Part shown: positions 1-9,200 of the stretch, piece after piece
How positions within the stretch are numbered: position 1 is the stretch's first letter
Layout of the letters: every line of letters starts with the position of its first letter
NCBI GenBank assembly: GCA_902727985.1
Contig: CACVAY010000151.1
Span: 1 to 42,629 of the forward strand
Direction: 5' to 3'
DNA: 42,629 nucleotides
Source of the DNA: an uncultured Thiotrichaceae bacterium
GTDB taxonomy: Bacteria > Pseudomonadota > Gammaproteobacteria > Thiotrichales > Thiotrichaceae
Program-made: the position numbers and the translations under genes
Notes under the pieces: model-generated
The model's input: the letters and a program-made list of their open reading frames with translations, nothing else
Databases searched by the model: none
Told to the model about the DNA's origin: nothing

Positions 1-782
1 GGTGCGAAGGGTTCTGCCTGAACAATATCCGCTAGTTTTTCTTTGAGTAACTCCAGTATCGCAAGAAAAGTAACGACAACGCCAAGACGTCCTTCTTCGG
101 GAGTAAATAATCGATGAAATTCAATGAACTTATCGGCTTGTAAAATAGCTAATACATTCGTCATACGTTCCCGTACAGATAGGGATTCACGACGAATTTC
201 ATGGCTGGTTAGTAAATCAGCACGCGCCATAATGTCTTTGAAGGCATCTAAGATATCTTGCAGTTCAATATCAGGTAATGGCTTATCTTTATCGTCTTTA
301 ATGGCTTCGATTGAACTTGGCCAGAAGTCGCGATCCTGACGAGGCATTTCTTCAATATCTACGGAGGCTTGTTTGAAGCGTTCGTATTCTTGTAAACGCC
401 TGACCAACTCAGCACGCGGGTCATCCTCATCTTCCGTTTCTTCATGGCGTGGCAAAAGCATGCGAGATTTAATTTCTGCAAGCATCGCAGCCATCACAAG
501 ATATTCGGCGGCAAGGTCTAGCTTGATTGATCGCATTACCTCAACATATTCCATATATTGCTTGGTAATTTCAGCAATAGGAATGTTTAGGATATCGAGA
601 TTCTGGCGTTTAATCAGATAAAGCAATAAATCCAAGGGCCCCTGAAAAGTTTCAAGAAACACCTCTAAAGCCTGGGGTGGTATATATAAATCTTCTGGTG
701 GGGTGATGAGTGGTTCGCCATCAACAATGGCGAAGGGTAATTCGCTTTGTTGAGATTGCGCACTGGCAGACTCTGCTGACAT
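1..782 (-). CDS. scpA: Segregation and condensation protein A (partial, C-terminus outside window)
   Basis: ScpA is the kleisin-like subunit that, with ScpB, bridges SMC/MukB-like ATPases during chromosome condensation in the cytoplasm. The reverse-strand translation contains the family's typical N-terminal helix-rich region (FQGPLDLLLYLIKRQNLDI, then EYLVMAAMLAEIKSRMLLP, around residues 45-110), then an acidic linker and RAELVRRLQEYERFK. The reading frame stays open to the left edge, so about 260 codons are seen and the C-terminal winged-helix end is missing. Its ATG lies directly against the TAA stop of trpS with no base between them, so the two genes are almost certainly translationally coupled. 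The usual partner scpB would be expected just beyond the left edge. The identification is firm; only the length is unknown. Confidence 0.93.
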   Translation of the reverse strand, partial: MSAESASAQSQQSELPFAIVDGEPLITPPEDLYIPPQALEVFLETFQGPLDLLLYLIKRQNLDILNIPIAEITKQYMEYVEVMRSIKLDLAAEYLVMAAMLAEIKSRMLLPRHEETEDEDDPRAELVRRLQEYERFKQASVDIEEMPRQDRDFWPSSIEAIKDDKDKPLPDIELQDILDAFKDIMARADLLTSHEIRRESLSVRERMTNVLAILQADKFIEFHRLFTPEEGRLGVVVTFLAILELLKEKLADIVQAEPFA

Positions 783-2000
783 TTATGTGTGTGAAAAACG
801 CATAGCTTCGATAACATCTTGCATGGTCTCAGCAGCAATGTCTCGAGCAGCTTCACCACCTTGATGGATAATACTCTTCACATAGTCATGATTATTTTCG
901 TATTGTTTGGCTCGCTCACGAATAGGGTCAAGCTCTGCTTGTACCGAATCAATCACAGGTTGTTTACATTGAATACAGCCAATGCCTGCTGAGGTACATC
1001 CTTCTTTAACCCATTCATGCGTTTTTTCATCGGTGTAAGCTTGATGGAATTGCCAAACGGGACATTTGTTGGGATCGCCTGGATCCGTTAAACGCATACG
1101 TGCAGGGTCAGTCGGCATCTTTTTGATTTTTTGCGTGAGTGAATCCGCTTCTTCTCGCATATCTATCGTGTTGTTATAAGACTTTGACATCTTACGCCCA
1201 TCAAGGCCCGGTAGCTTAGATGCTTTAGTTAGTTTTGCGTCTGGCTCAGGTAAGATGATTTTGCTAATACCTTCAAGGTAGCCATATAAACGTTCACGAT
1301 CACCAATAGTGATATTTTGCTGTGATTCCAATAAGGCATGAGCGACTTCAATAGCTTCTGTGTCACCTTTTTCTTGATAAGCACGACGAAGGTTTCGGTA
1401 CATCTTGGCGTTCTTTTTACCCATTTTGCTAATCGCGGCTTCACACGTGTCTTCAAAGCCTGCTTCTTGTCCATAGAAATGATTGAAGCGACGAGCAACT
1501 TCTCGCGTCATTTCAACATGCACAACTTGATCTTCACCAACAGGTACTTGATTGGCCTTGTAGATAAGAATATCTGCCGATTGGAGTAATGGGTAACCAA
1601 GGAACCCATACGTCCCAAGGTCACGCTCTTTTAAGTTTTCTTTCTGATCCTTATACGTTGGTACACGCTCTAACCAGCTGAGCGGTGTCATCATAGAGAG
1701 CAGCAAATGTAGCTCTGCATGTTGTGGTACATCAGATTGTACAAACATGGTGGCGTGATTTGGGCTAATACCTGCTGCTAACCAGTCGATCATTAGCTGT
1801 GTGACGTGGTCAGGGATATTTTCAGGTGTTTCGTAGTGCGTGGTTAATGCATGCCAGTCAGCGATAAAGAAAAAGCAGTCATATTGATGTTGCATGTCGA
1901 TCCAATTCTTCAACACGCCATGATAATGACCTAAATGCAATTTTCCGGTAGGGCGCATGCCTGAAACAACGCGCTCATTTTCCACTGCCGATCTGCTCAA
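783..2000 (-). CDS. trpS: Tryptophan--tRNA ligase, long form with four-cysteine motif
   Basis: Class I aminoacyl-tRNA synthetase that charges tRNA-Trp in the cytoplasm. The HIGH-like motif appears as GKLHLGHYHG near residue 20 and the KMSKS loop as GRKMSKSYNN near residue 270. At 405 residues it is clearly longer than the E. coli enzyme (about 334). The extra length lies in the C-terminal half. That part contains C313, C335, C342 and C345 (spacing C-x21-C-x6-C-x2-C), which resembles the [4Fe-4S]-binding motif reported in Thermotoga TrpRS. The ATG start gives a normal N-terminus shortly before the HIGH motif. It lies between yciO and scpA on the same strand; a 113-base gap with a strong hairpin separates it from yciO, while scpA follows with no gap. 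Confidence 0.95.
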   Translation of the reverse strand: MSRSAVENERVVSGMRPTGKLHLGHYHGVLKNWIDMQHQYDCFFFIADWHALTTHYETPENIPDHVTQLMIDWLAAGISPNHATMFVQSDVPQHAELHLLLSMMTPLSWLERVPTYKDQKENLKERDLGTYGFLGYPLLQSADILIYKANQVPVGEDQVVHVEMTREVARRFNHFYGQEAGFEDTCEAAISKMGKKNAKMYRNLRRAYQEKGDTEAIEVAHALLESQQNITIGDRERLYGYLEGISKIILPEPDAKLTKASKLPGLDGRKMSKSYNNTIDMREEADSLTQKIKKMPTDPARMRLTDPGDPNKCPVWQFHQAYTDEKTHEWVKEGCTSAGIGCIQCKQPVIDSVQAELDPIRERAKQYENNHDYVKSIIHQGGEAARDIAAETMQDVIEAMRFSHT

Positions 2001-2033
2001 AATAACCTCGATTTAATGTTCATAATTGATAAG

Positions 2034-2058
2034 AGAAACCTCTGTATAAGAGGTTTCT
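2034..2058 (-). promoter_or_regulatory. Perfect 10-bp hairpin between yciO and trpS
   Basis: AGAAACCTCT and AGAGGTTTCT pair perfectly around a 5-base loop. Read on the minus strand it lies after yciO and about 35 bases before the trpS start. No run of T follows on either strand, so it is not a clear rho-independent terminator. It may be an attenuator, an mRNA-stability element or a processing site between the two genes. The structure is seen directly; the role is not. Confidence 0.5.
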
Positions 2059-2114
2059 GGAAAGTATAACAAACTGGGACGTTTGCTATCTCTTAAATTG
2101 TTTGTGAAAAGTGC

Positions 2115-2741
2115 TTAGTGTTTCATTAACCAATCTACGTCACCTTTACCTTTTCTGAGGATTTCTGGTGGATTTTGCATGAGGTCTACTACGGTGGTTG
2201 GTTCATGTCCGCTGTAGCCGCCATCCATAATCAAATCCACTTGATTTTCTAATTGTAGTTGAATTTGGTAGGGGTCTGTCATAGGGAATTCATCATTGGG
2301 TAACATCAAAGTGCTAGAAATGATGGGCTGAGTAAATTCTTCTAACAAGCTTTGAACAATCGTATTATCCGGAACGCGAATCCCTAATGTTTTTCGCTTG
2401 GGGTGCTTAAGACGGCGTGGGATTTCACGCGTAGCTTCCAAAACAAATGTATAGGGGCCTGGCGTTAACGATTTGATAAGGCGATAGTTGATGTTATCGA
2501 CAATGGCGTATTGCGAAATTTCGGATAAGTCTTTGCAGACAAGTGTAAATGGATGTTTGTCATCAACGCCACGTATGCGACGTATGCGGTCTACCGCTGC
2601 TTTATCATCTAAATGACAACCGATTGCGTAACTAGAATCAGTGGGGTAAACAATCACACCACCTTGATTCAGGATGTCAACTGCTTGTTTGATCCGACGC
2701 GCCTGTGGGTTGTCAGGATGCATATGGAAATATTCGCTCAT
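2115..2741 (-). CDS. yciO: YciO-type Sua5/YrdC family protein
   Basis: Member of the Sua5/YrdC/YciO fold family, whose best known members make threonylcarbamoyl-AMP for the t6A modification of tRNA. YciO itself is a paralogue whose role is less well settled. The protein starts MSEYFHMHPDNPQ, very close to the start I remember for E. coli YciO, and has the family core GGVIVYPTDSSYAIGC (residues 28-43) and GPYTFVLEATREIPRRL (around 114-130). The 208-residue length fits YciO. It lacks the extra C-terminal Sua5 domain. It begins the yciO-trpS-scpA minus-strand cluster and is divergent from yciB across a 172-base intergenic region that must carry promoters for both directions. Confidence 0.9.
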   Translation of the reverse strand: MSEYFHMHPDNPQARRIKQAVDILNQGGVIVYPTDSSYAIGCHLDDKAAVDRIRRIRGVDDKHPFTLVCKDLSEISQYAIVDNINYRLIKSLTPGPYTFVLEATREIPRRLKHPKRKTLGIRVPDNTIVQSLLEEFTQPIISSTLMLPNDEFPMTDPYQIQLQLENQVDLIMDGGYSGHEPTTVVDLMQNPPEILRKGKGDVDWLMKH

Positions 2742-2913
2742 GGGGAAGCCAATTGCCGTTTAAAACACGGTATTCTATATCAGGTCTTTCTGTTAGAGTA
2801 GCGAACCCGACTAGAAAATGGGACATTCTTTTAGGAATTCCTGATTAAACCTCATCAGCTTGTCAGGGGGTTCCTCAAAATGACGTTTCAATGAGCTATA
2901 TTAAGAGCTATGT

Positions 2914-3540
2914 ATGAAGTTTTTATTTGATTTTTTGCCAGTTGTCCTGTTCTTTCTGGTTTATAAATTTTATGGTGACGTTCCAGCGTCGTATATTGAA
3001 TGGGTCAACCAAATTCCTTACGTGGAATTGGTGTCTGGGGATCCAAAGCATGCTCTGATCTTTGCTACATTGGTACTGATTGTTGCGAGTATTTTGCAAA
3101 ATGTATTACATTGGCTAATGTATCGTCGCTTTGAAAAGATGCACTTAATCTCGATGGGCATTCTTGTCGTTTTTGGTAGTCTAACCATTATTTTGAAAGA
3201 TCCTAACTTTATTAAATGGAAAGTCACCCTCTTTAATTGGATTTTTGCGATAGTTATTTTGGGAAGCTTGTTTTTTGGCGAGAAGACCCTCATAGAAAGA
3301 ATGATGGGGCAAGCTCTTACTGTATCGTCACAAGTTTGGCGTCAAGTAACGCTTTATTGGGGAGGTTTTTTCTTTATCATTGGTGTCTTAAATTTGATCG
3401 TCGCCTTTATTTACCCTGGTGAAAATGATACGAATTGGGTTAACTTTAAACTCTTTGGTATCTTGGGTTTGACCTTTGCCTTTATTATTGGGCAAGCCTT
3501 TTATCTCAGTAAGCATTCAACCGAAACAGCAGAGAACTAG
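2914..3540 (+). CDS. yciB: Inner membrane-spanning septation protein A (YciB)
   Basis: YciB/IspA-family inner-membrane protein linked by genetic work in enterobacteria to cell-envelope synthesis and septation. The protein opens with the family signature [18 protein letters not shown] and later has the conserved [18 protein letters not shown] stretch. By hydrophobicity it has five or so membrane segments (roughly residues 5-20, 45-67, 78-95, 105-122, 148-166 and 178-194). At 208 residues it is somewhat longer than E. coli YciB (179), mostly through extra residues near the N-terminus and tail. It is followed after four bases by yciI, the usual gammaproteobacterial neighbour, so the two are likely cotranscribed. 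Confidence 0.92.
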   Translation: MKFLFDFLPVVLFFLVYKFYGDVPASYIEWVNQIPYVELVSGDPKHALIFATLVLIVASILQNVLHWLMYRRFEKMHLISMGILVVFGSLTIILKDPNFIKWKVTLFNWIFAIVILGSLFFGEKTLIERMMGQALTVSSQVWRQVTLYWGGFFFIIGVLNLIVAFIYPGENDTNWVNFKLFGILGLTFAFIIGQAFYLSKHSTETAEN

Positions 3541-3544
3541 TATT

Positions 3545-3844
3545 ATGTGGTATGCCATTATTTCACAAGATAAACCTAACTCCCTAGCAGGTCGCTTGGC
3601 TGCTCGCCCTGATCATTTGGCGCGTTTACAAGCATTAAAAGTAGAAGGGAAATTGCTAATAGCAGGTCCACATCCCGCCATTGATAGTGAAGAGCCGGGA
3701 GAGGCTGGTTTTACTGGGAGTCTTGTGGTGGCAGAATTCGATAGCTTGGAAGTAGCACAAGAATGGGCAGATGCAGACCCTTATATGGCTGCTGGTGTTT
3801 ATGAAAAAGTTATTGTAAAACCGTTTAAAAAAGTTTTACCTTGA
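3545..3844 (+). CDS. yciI: YciI family protein
   Basis: Small cytoplasmic dimeric ferredoxin-like-fold protein (about 99 residues). The start [13 protein letters not shown] was chosen over a longer frame opening because it gives the standard YciI length and lies four bases after yciB. The family's conserved His is in RPDHLARL (residues 23-30), and the Asp/Asn pattern around GPHPAID and [13 protein letters not shown] (80-93) is typical. YciI proteins have been suggested to have weak hydrolase-like activity, but no cellular reaction is established. It probably shares a transcript with yciB. Confidence 0.9.
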   Translation: MWYAIISQDKPNSLAGRLAARPDHLARLQALKVEGKLLIAGPHPAIDSEEPGEAGFTGSLVVAEFDSLEVAQEWADADPYMAAGVYEKVIVKPFKKVLP

Positions 3845-3975
3845 AGAGTGTCAAAACATTTATCAGTGATTTTTCCATTTAAGAATATTGACTGGATAGG
3901 CATATAAAATATTCTCTGGAAATACGCTAAATTTGGAAGTGTAAGAAAATAAAAAATATTATTGCAGAGGAATAA

Positions 3976-4830
3976 ATGAAAAATACGCATAGAATTTTAT
4001 CCATCAGCATTATGATGGCTGTATTATCAATGCCAGCATTGGCGAAAGATGAAAAACCCGTAGCAAGTGTTAATGGTGTTGATATTACAGAGAAAACGCT
4101 AAAAAATTATATGGATGTCGTCAACCGTTCTCGACCTGGTTCGGTAACGCAACAAGATGCTCTTGATGATTTGATTGTTACAGAAGTGGCTCTTCAAGAG
4201 GCAAAAAAAGCGAAATTCCAAGATCGTGAAGATATACAGGCGCAAATTCGTGAGGCGACTAAAAAGATTATTCTTTCAACATGGACACGTGAAAAAAGTG
4301 AGTCTATCGAAATTACCGATGCTGACTTAAAAGCAGCTTACGATACAAGAATGGCGGATCAAGAAAAGCTTGAATACAAAGCACGTCATGTTTTGTTAAA
4401 AACAGAAGAGGAGGCCAAAGCTGTTATCAAGGCAGTTACTGATGGCGGTGACTTTGAGAAACTGGCAAAAGAAAAATCAACAGGGCCTTCGGCTGCCAAA
4501 GGCGGTGATTTGGGGTGGTTCAAACCAAGTACCATGGTACCTCCTTTTGCTAAAGCCATTACTGCAATGAAAAAAGGCGATGTTACTCAACAGCCAGTTA
4601 GGACTAACTTTGGTTGGCATGTGATTAAACTGGAAGGTGAGAGAGAAGCCCAGCTTCCTGCTTTAGAACAATTAAAACCGCAATTGAAGCGGACTTTAAT
4701 CCAAGAAAGGATGATCGCTATGTTGGATGAAATCAAAGATAAAGCCGATGTAAAGATCATGTTACCTGAAGAGAAGTCAGCTGAGGCGGCGTCTGAAAAA
4801 CCAGGCATAGTGGAAGAAAAAGCTAAATAA
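3976..4830 (+). CDS. Periplasmic parvulin-type peptidyl-prolyl isomerase
   Basis: Exported protein-folding catalyst. Residues 1-23 form a signal peptide ending in ALA, so the mature protein should be periplasmic. An N-terminal SurA-like helical region (about 30-125) is followed by a single PpiC/parvulin domain at about 134-222. The domain shows the hallmark ARHVLLKT, GGDFEKLAKEKSTG and GGDLGWF motifs. The C-terminal tail (about 255-284) is charged and low-complexity. At 284 residues it resembles PrsA or single-domain SurA-like proteins rather than SurA, which has two PpiC domains. It sits in the common yciB-yciI-ppi gene order. An AGAGGAA ribosome-binding site lies upstream of the ATG. Confidence 0.9.
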   Translation: MKNTHRILSISIMMAVLSMPALAKDEKPVASVNGVDITEKTLKNYMDVVNRSRPGSVTQQDALDDLIVTEVALQEAKKAKFQDREDIQAQIREATKKIILSTWTREKSESIEITDADLKAAYDTRMADQEKLEYKARHVLLKTEEEAKAVIKAVTDGGDFEKLAKEKSTGPSAAKGGDLGWFKPSTMVPPFAKAITAMKKGDVTQQPVRTNFGWHVIKLEGEREAQLPALEQLKPQLKRTLIQERMIAMLDEIKDKADVKIMLPEEKSAEAASEKPGIVEEKAK

Positions 4831-4850
4831 TCGAATCAGTGGAAAGCATC

Positions 4851-5891
4851 ATGAACCAGCAATGGAAAAAACACTTAATCGGCAACGGCGCAGAATTTGA
4901 AGGCGACGTTTTGACATCATTTGGCAACCCGGGAAGAGAGCGTCGAATACCGCCTCAGGGGGATATCCTTTGTGATCTTTCCCACATGGGGTTAATAAGT
5001 GTTTCTGGTGATGATGCCACCACGTTTTTGCAAAATCAGTTTACCAATGATATTACGCATGTGACTGAAGAGAAAGGTCAGCTGACTGCGTGGTGTAACC
5101 CTAAAGGCCGTGTACTCGCAACCTTTGTTATTCACAAAAATAATGATACCTATTATTTGAGTCTTGCGGCGGACTTGGTTGAGTTTGTTCTCAAGCGTTT
5201 GCGCATGTATGTTTTGATGTCGAAAGTTGTCCTTGAGGATGTCGGGCAGAGTGTCATTCGCTATGGCGCAAGCGGTCAACACATCGAGGCAGATTGGGGG
5301 TTATGTTGTAAAGAAACAGGTTTGCCGGAACAAGATTATGATGTGGTATCTGAAGGTCATCTAAGTGTGATGAGAATCCCCGGGGATGTGCCACGATTTG
5401 AGGTGTTTGGTGAATATGATCAAGCATTGGAGCTTTGGCAGAAACTGAATGTTCGTGCGGCACCCGTTAACGCTGATGCATGGGCCTACCAAAACATTGC
5501 TGCGGGTATTCCGCATGTCTGTGAGGCCAGCACGGAAGCATGGATTCCGCAGATGCTGAATTTACAAATTATCAATGGTGTAAACTTCAAGAAGGGGTGT
5601 TTTCCCGGTCAGGAAGTTGTCGCGCGTTTGAAGTATCTCGGCAAAAATAAACGCCGTATTTTCCGTATGACTTTTGCAACTGATGATGTGCCAGCCATTG
5701 GTAGCTTAGTTGTAACAGAGGATGGTGGTGATGCGGGTAAAGTTCTCAATGCCGTTATGAATCCAAATGGTGAGCTTGAATTGCTGGCAGTATTAAAAAT
5801 TGCCAATGCTGAGCAGCCTCTTTATCTAGGGTCAAAGGAAGGCGCGGTTGGAACGATGCTGGCGCTACCGTATGTAGTCGATGAAGAATAG
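4851..5891 (+). CDS. ygfZ: Folate-binding protein YgfZ (GcvT-like)
   Basis: YgfZ is a cytoplasmic tetrahydrofolate-dependent protein needed for synthesis or repair of certain Fe-S clusters. The frame contains the diagnostic motif KGCFPGQE around residues 248-255 with its reactive Cys. Upstream is the GcvT-like fold, with DLSHMGLISVSGDDATTFLQNQ at about 40-60 (cited in part). The frame opens four codons earlier at a GTG, but I chose the ATG because GGAAAG sits four bases before it and the resulting 346 residues fit the family. It follows the parvulin gene by 20 bases on the same strand, so cotranscription is plausible. Confidence 0.92.
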   Translation: MNQQWKKHLIGNGAEFEGDVLTSFGNPGRERRIPPQGDILCDLSHMGLISVSGDDATTFLQNQFTNDITHVTEEKGQLTAWCNPKGRVLATFVIHKNNDTYYLSLAADLVEFVLKRLRMYVLMSKVVLEDVGQSVIRYGASGQHIEADWGLCCKETGLPEQDYDVVSEGHLSVMRIPGDVPRFEVFGEYDQALELWQKLNVRAAPVNADAWAYQNIAAGIPHVCEASTEAWIPQMLNLQIINGVNFKKGCFPGQEVVARLKYLGKNKRRIFRMTFATDDVPAIGSLVVTEDGGDAGKVLNAVMNPNGELELLAVLKIANAEQPLYLGSKEGAVGTMLALPYVVDEE

Positions 5892-6254
5892 CGGGTAATT
5901 TAAACAAAACGCTGAGTTTCTCTGAGTTTCTGTATGGTTATACGTTGTTACCAAGATCATGCCAATTTGGTCTTTATCCATTTACTTGCCTAAAATCAAC
6001 TGAAAACCAAGGGTTTCCCCTAGTGTCGTATGGGTTGCAGCGTGGTATTTTGCGACTCCTGAGGGGTTTGCCGAATCTAGTCGATTGAAGTTCTCTTTTT
6101 TTGATAATATCTTTCCAGAATACGGTCGGATAGAAGGATTGATATCCCTTTGTCAGTGGCTGTCACTATCTCAATATAAATGTAAGTTTTTTTCTTCGTC
6201 AGACCGTTTTTTATTGAGTAGTTTGATCAATTTTATGAGATCTTGCCGATAATC
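5892..6254. other. Intergenic region before the CheB-CheR kinase gene
   Basis: I find no convincing gene in these 363 bases. They hold a tandem 10-base repeat (CTGAGTTTCT twice at 5912-5931). They also hold GGGTTTCCCCTAG at 6011-6023, which matches a site after the FixJ-type gene, and a weak promoter-like pair TTGTCA (6150-6155) and TATAAA (6175-6180) with an overlong 19-base spacer. No clear terminator follows ygfZ. Confidence 0.5.
6011..6023 (-). promoter_or_regulatory. Candidate operator shared with the site after the FixJ-type gene
   Basis: Read on the minus strand this is CTAGGGGAAACCC. It matches CTAGGGTATACCC at 10202-10214 at 11 of 13 positions. One copy lies before the kinase gene and the other after the regulator gene. 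FixJ/NarL-type regulators bind short dyads and often control their own operon, so the pair could be this regulator's sites. That link is inference. Confidence 0.35.
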
Positions 6255-9200
6255 ATGACTAACGTTTCAGATGCATCTAATAATAAAAAATTGGTAATAA
6301 TAGGGATAGGTTCATCAGCAGGAGGACTTGAAGCGTTGCGTTCGCTCATTCCCTGTTTACCCGACCAGAAAAATATTGCTTATGTGATAGCGCAACATAT
6401 GGATCCCAAGCACAGCAGTATGTTAGCGAGTATCTTAGAGCGCGATACCGAGTTACCTATCGAGGAGTTGCAAAACAATCAGATCTTGCAACCTGGCTTT
6501 CTATATATCGTCCCTCCTGGCATGCATGCTTTTATAGAAAATGGGCATATCATTTTGCATAAGGCAACAGGAGTGGGGCCTAAGCCGTCTATAGATCGCC
6601 TATTTTTATCCTTGGCCGAAGAGTGCGGTGAACGTGCAGTGGGTATTATTTTGTCGGGTACCGGTACGGATGGTGCGCATGGTATCCATGCAATTAAAGC
6701 GCAGGGGGGGATTACTATTGCGCAGCAAGAATCAACCGCAAAGTTTGCGAGTATGCCGCATGCAGCCATTAACACGGGGCATGTTGATTTAATTCTTGCG
6801 CCAGAAAACATCGGTAAGAAAATACCAGAACTCATTCGTTATCCGAGAATGCTGCCAGAAGTCGCTGACGAAGTAGGCGCGTCTGACTACTTAGCCCGTA
6901 TCTTTCGTTTTGTATTGGATCATACTGGGGTTGATTTTCGCGACTATAAACAGTCTACGATTCGGCGTCGGATTGAACGCCGAATGGCTGTTCACCAGCT
7001 TCATGATCTTGTTGATTACATGAACTACATCGAGAAAAACCCTGAAGAAAGAGTCGAGCTACACAAAGATATCCTTATATCGGTGACCGCATTTTTTCGA
7101 GATGGTAAAGCATTTGAGCATTTAACCAAGAGTTTCAATACTATTCTTGATCATAATGACCAAGAGATTCGTATTTGGGTGCCGGGGTGTGCAACGGGCC
7201 AAGAAGCATACAGTATCGCGATTTTACTGGCAGAATTCTTGGGTAAAAGAATTCATAATTACAATGTTCAAATCTTTGCTACAGACCTTGATGACGAGGC
7301 ATTATTGGTTGCTCGACAAGGCTTGTATCCAAAAGCCGCGGTTGAAGCCATTGATCAAAAATTGCTGGATAAATACTTTACTCGACAAAATGATCAATGG
7401 CAGTTGAAGCCATTCGTTCGTGAAATGATTCTTTTCGCGAAGCACGATATTGTAAAAGACCCTCCTTTCTCTCATTTGGATCTTATCTCTTGCCGTAATT
7501 TGTTGATTTACTTTAATGTCGGTTTACAAAAGCGCGTTTTCCAAGCTTTTCACTATGCTTTGCAGCCGCATGGTTTGTTATTTTTGGGTAAATCGGAAAC
7601 AACAGGAGCCAGCGACCGTTTGTTCAGTACGGTTGATATGAAGGAAAGAATTTATGCCAAGCGCGCAGAGTTAAAATCGTTCTTACCCCACTTAGGAGCA
7701 GTTTCTGTGAATGGGCGTATGGCATCACGCAACTCTCAAGACCCTAAAGAAACCAAAAGACGTCCGCTTTCGCCTGTAGATGTGTTGAATAAAATGGTTG
7801 TGGGGGTGTATGAACCGAGTTGTGTTTTATTGAATGACACCTTAGAGGTAACGTACATTCAAGGGAATACAAAGCCTTTTCTTGGGTTTAATGAAGGTCG
7901 AGCAGGACTGAATGTCTGTGATCTTGCGCATGGTGATATCCGTCATGAGTTACGGGGTATCCTTTATCGTGCCCGACGTGAGGCTGGTTCTGTTATTCGC
8001 AGTCGAAAAATCCGTTTTGAAATTGATGACGAATCACATCAGATTCGCTTGGTTGCACTCCATGCGGCAGAGAGCCCAGAGCATGGACGCTTTATCTTAT
8101 TATTTGATACACGCCAAGTTTCCGATGATCAAGGTGACGAGGTTGTTGTTGGCGCAGAAGATGGGCGTCGTATTGAGCAGCTTGAAGCGGAATTACGTGA
8201 AATGCGAGAAAGCTTGCAGACTACGATTGAAGAACTAGAGACGTCTAACGAAGAATTACAATCTACCTACGAGGAAGCTCAATCTACAAATGAAGAGCTC
8301 TATACTTCAACCGAGGAGTTACAGACATCAAATGAGGAGCTACAGTCCACAAATGAAGAGTTGCGTACCGTTAATCAAGAGGTTGCCGTAAAAAGTGCAG
8401 AGCTAGAGCAGGCGAATGCCAGTTTGCGCGAGGTGAACGAGCAGCTTGAGGTGGAAGTCGCTGAAAGAGCATTGGCAGAGAAGAAATTACGTCTCATTAT
8501 CGAGTCAGAGCCTGCATGGGTGAATATTTGTGATAAAGAAGGCATTATTTTAGAGGTTAATCCAGCTGGACTTAAAATAATGGAAGCTGATACTGAAGAC
8601 CAATTGGTTGGGCAGCAGTTATTAGACTTTGTTACGGAACAGAGCAAAGATATGGTGTTGGCTTGTAAGGAAAAAGCCATTACCGGAGAGGTTTATCGTC
8701 AACATATAGAAGTTGAAACCTTCAAGAAAAAAATTCGTTGGTTAGAAGTGAGTACGGTTCTTTTACCTGAACATGAGGTTGAGGGTGATTTGAAAATGAT
8801 GTCGATAATCAGTGACCACACAGAGTTTAAAGAAACACAGCAGAAGTTGTTAGATAGACATAATGATTTATCACAAATTATGCGATTCAATACACTGGGA
8901 GCGATGGCTTCGGGGCTAACCCATGAGCTGAATCAACCTCTATCGGCTATCACCAACTTTGTGAAGGGGTGTGAGAACCGCATAAAGAGCGATACTTGTT
9001 CTAAGGAAGATATTGTTGAAGTGCTTGAAATGACAGGTATCCAAGCCCACCGAGCAGGGGAGATCATCAATAACGTAAAACGTGTGTTTGCACAGGATGA
9101 CCTTCAATCAGAAGCAGTGGATGTGAATGCATCGATCGACGATGTGATTAATTTTGTTCGAACGACTGGGCAAAGCTCTGGAGTGACGGTTGACTTTTCT

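Noticed and set aside
4839-4850. GTG start for ygfZ four codons upstream
   Set aside because: The GTG codon sits in front of the GGAAAG ribosome-binding site that serves the ATG at 4851.
5912-5931. Tandem 10-base repeat as start of a CRISPR or minisatellite
   Set aside because: Only two units, no spacers and no cas genes anywhere in the window.
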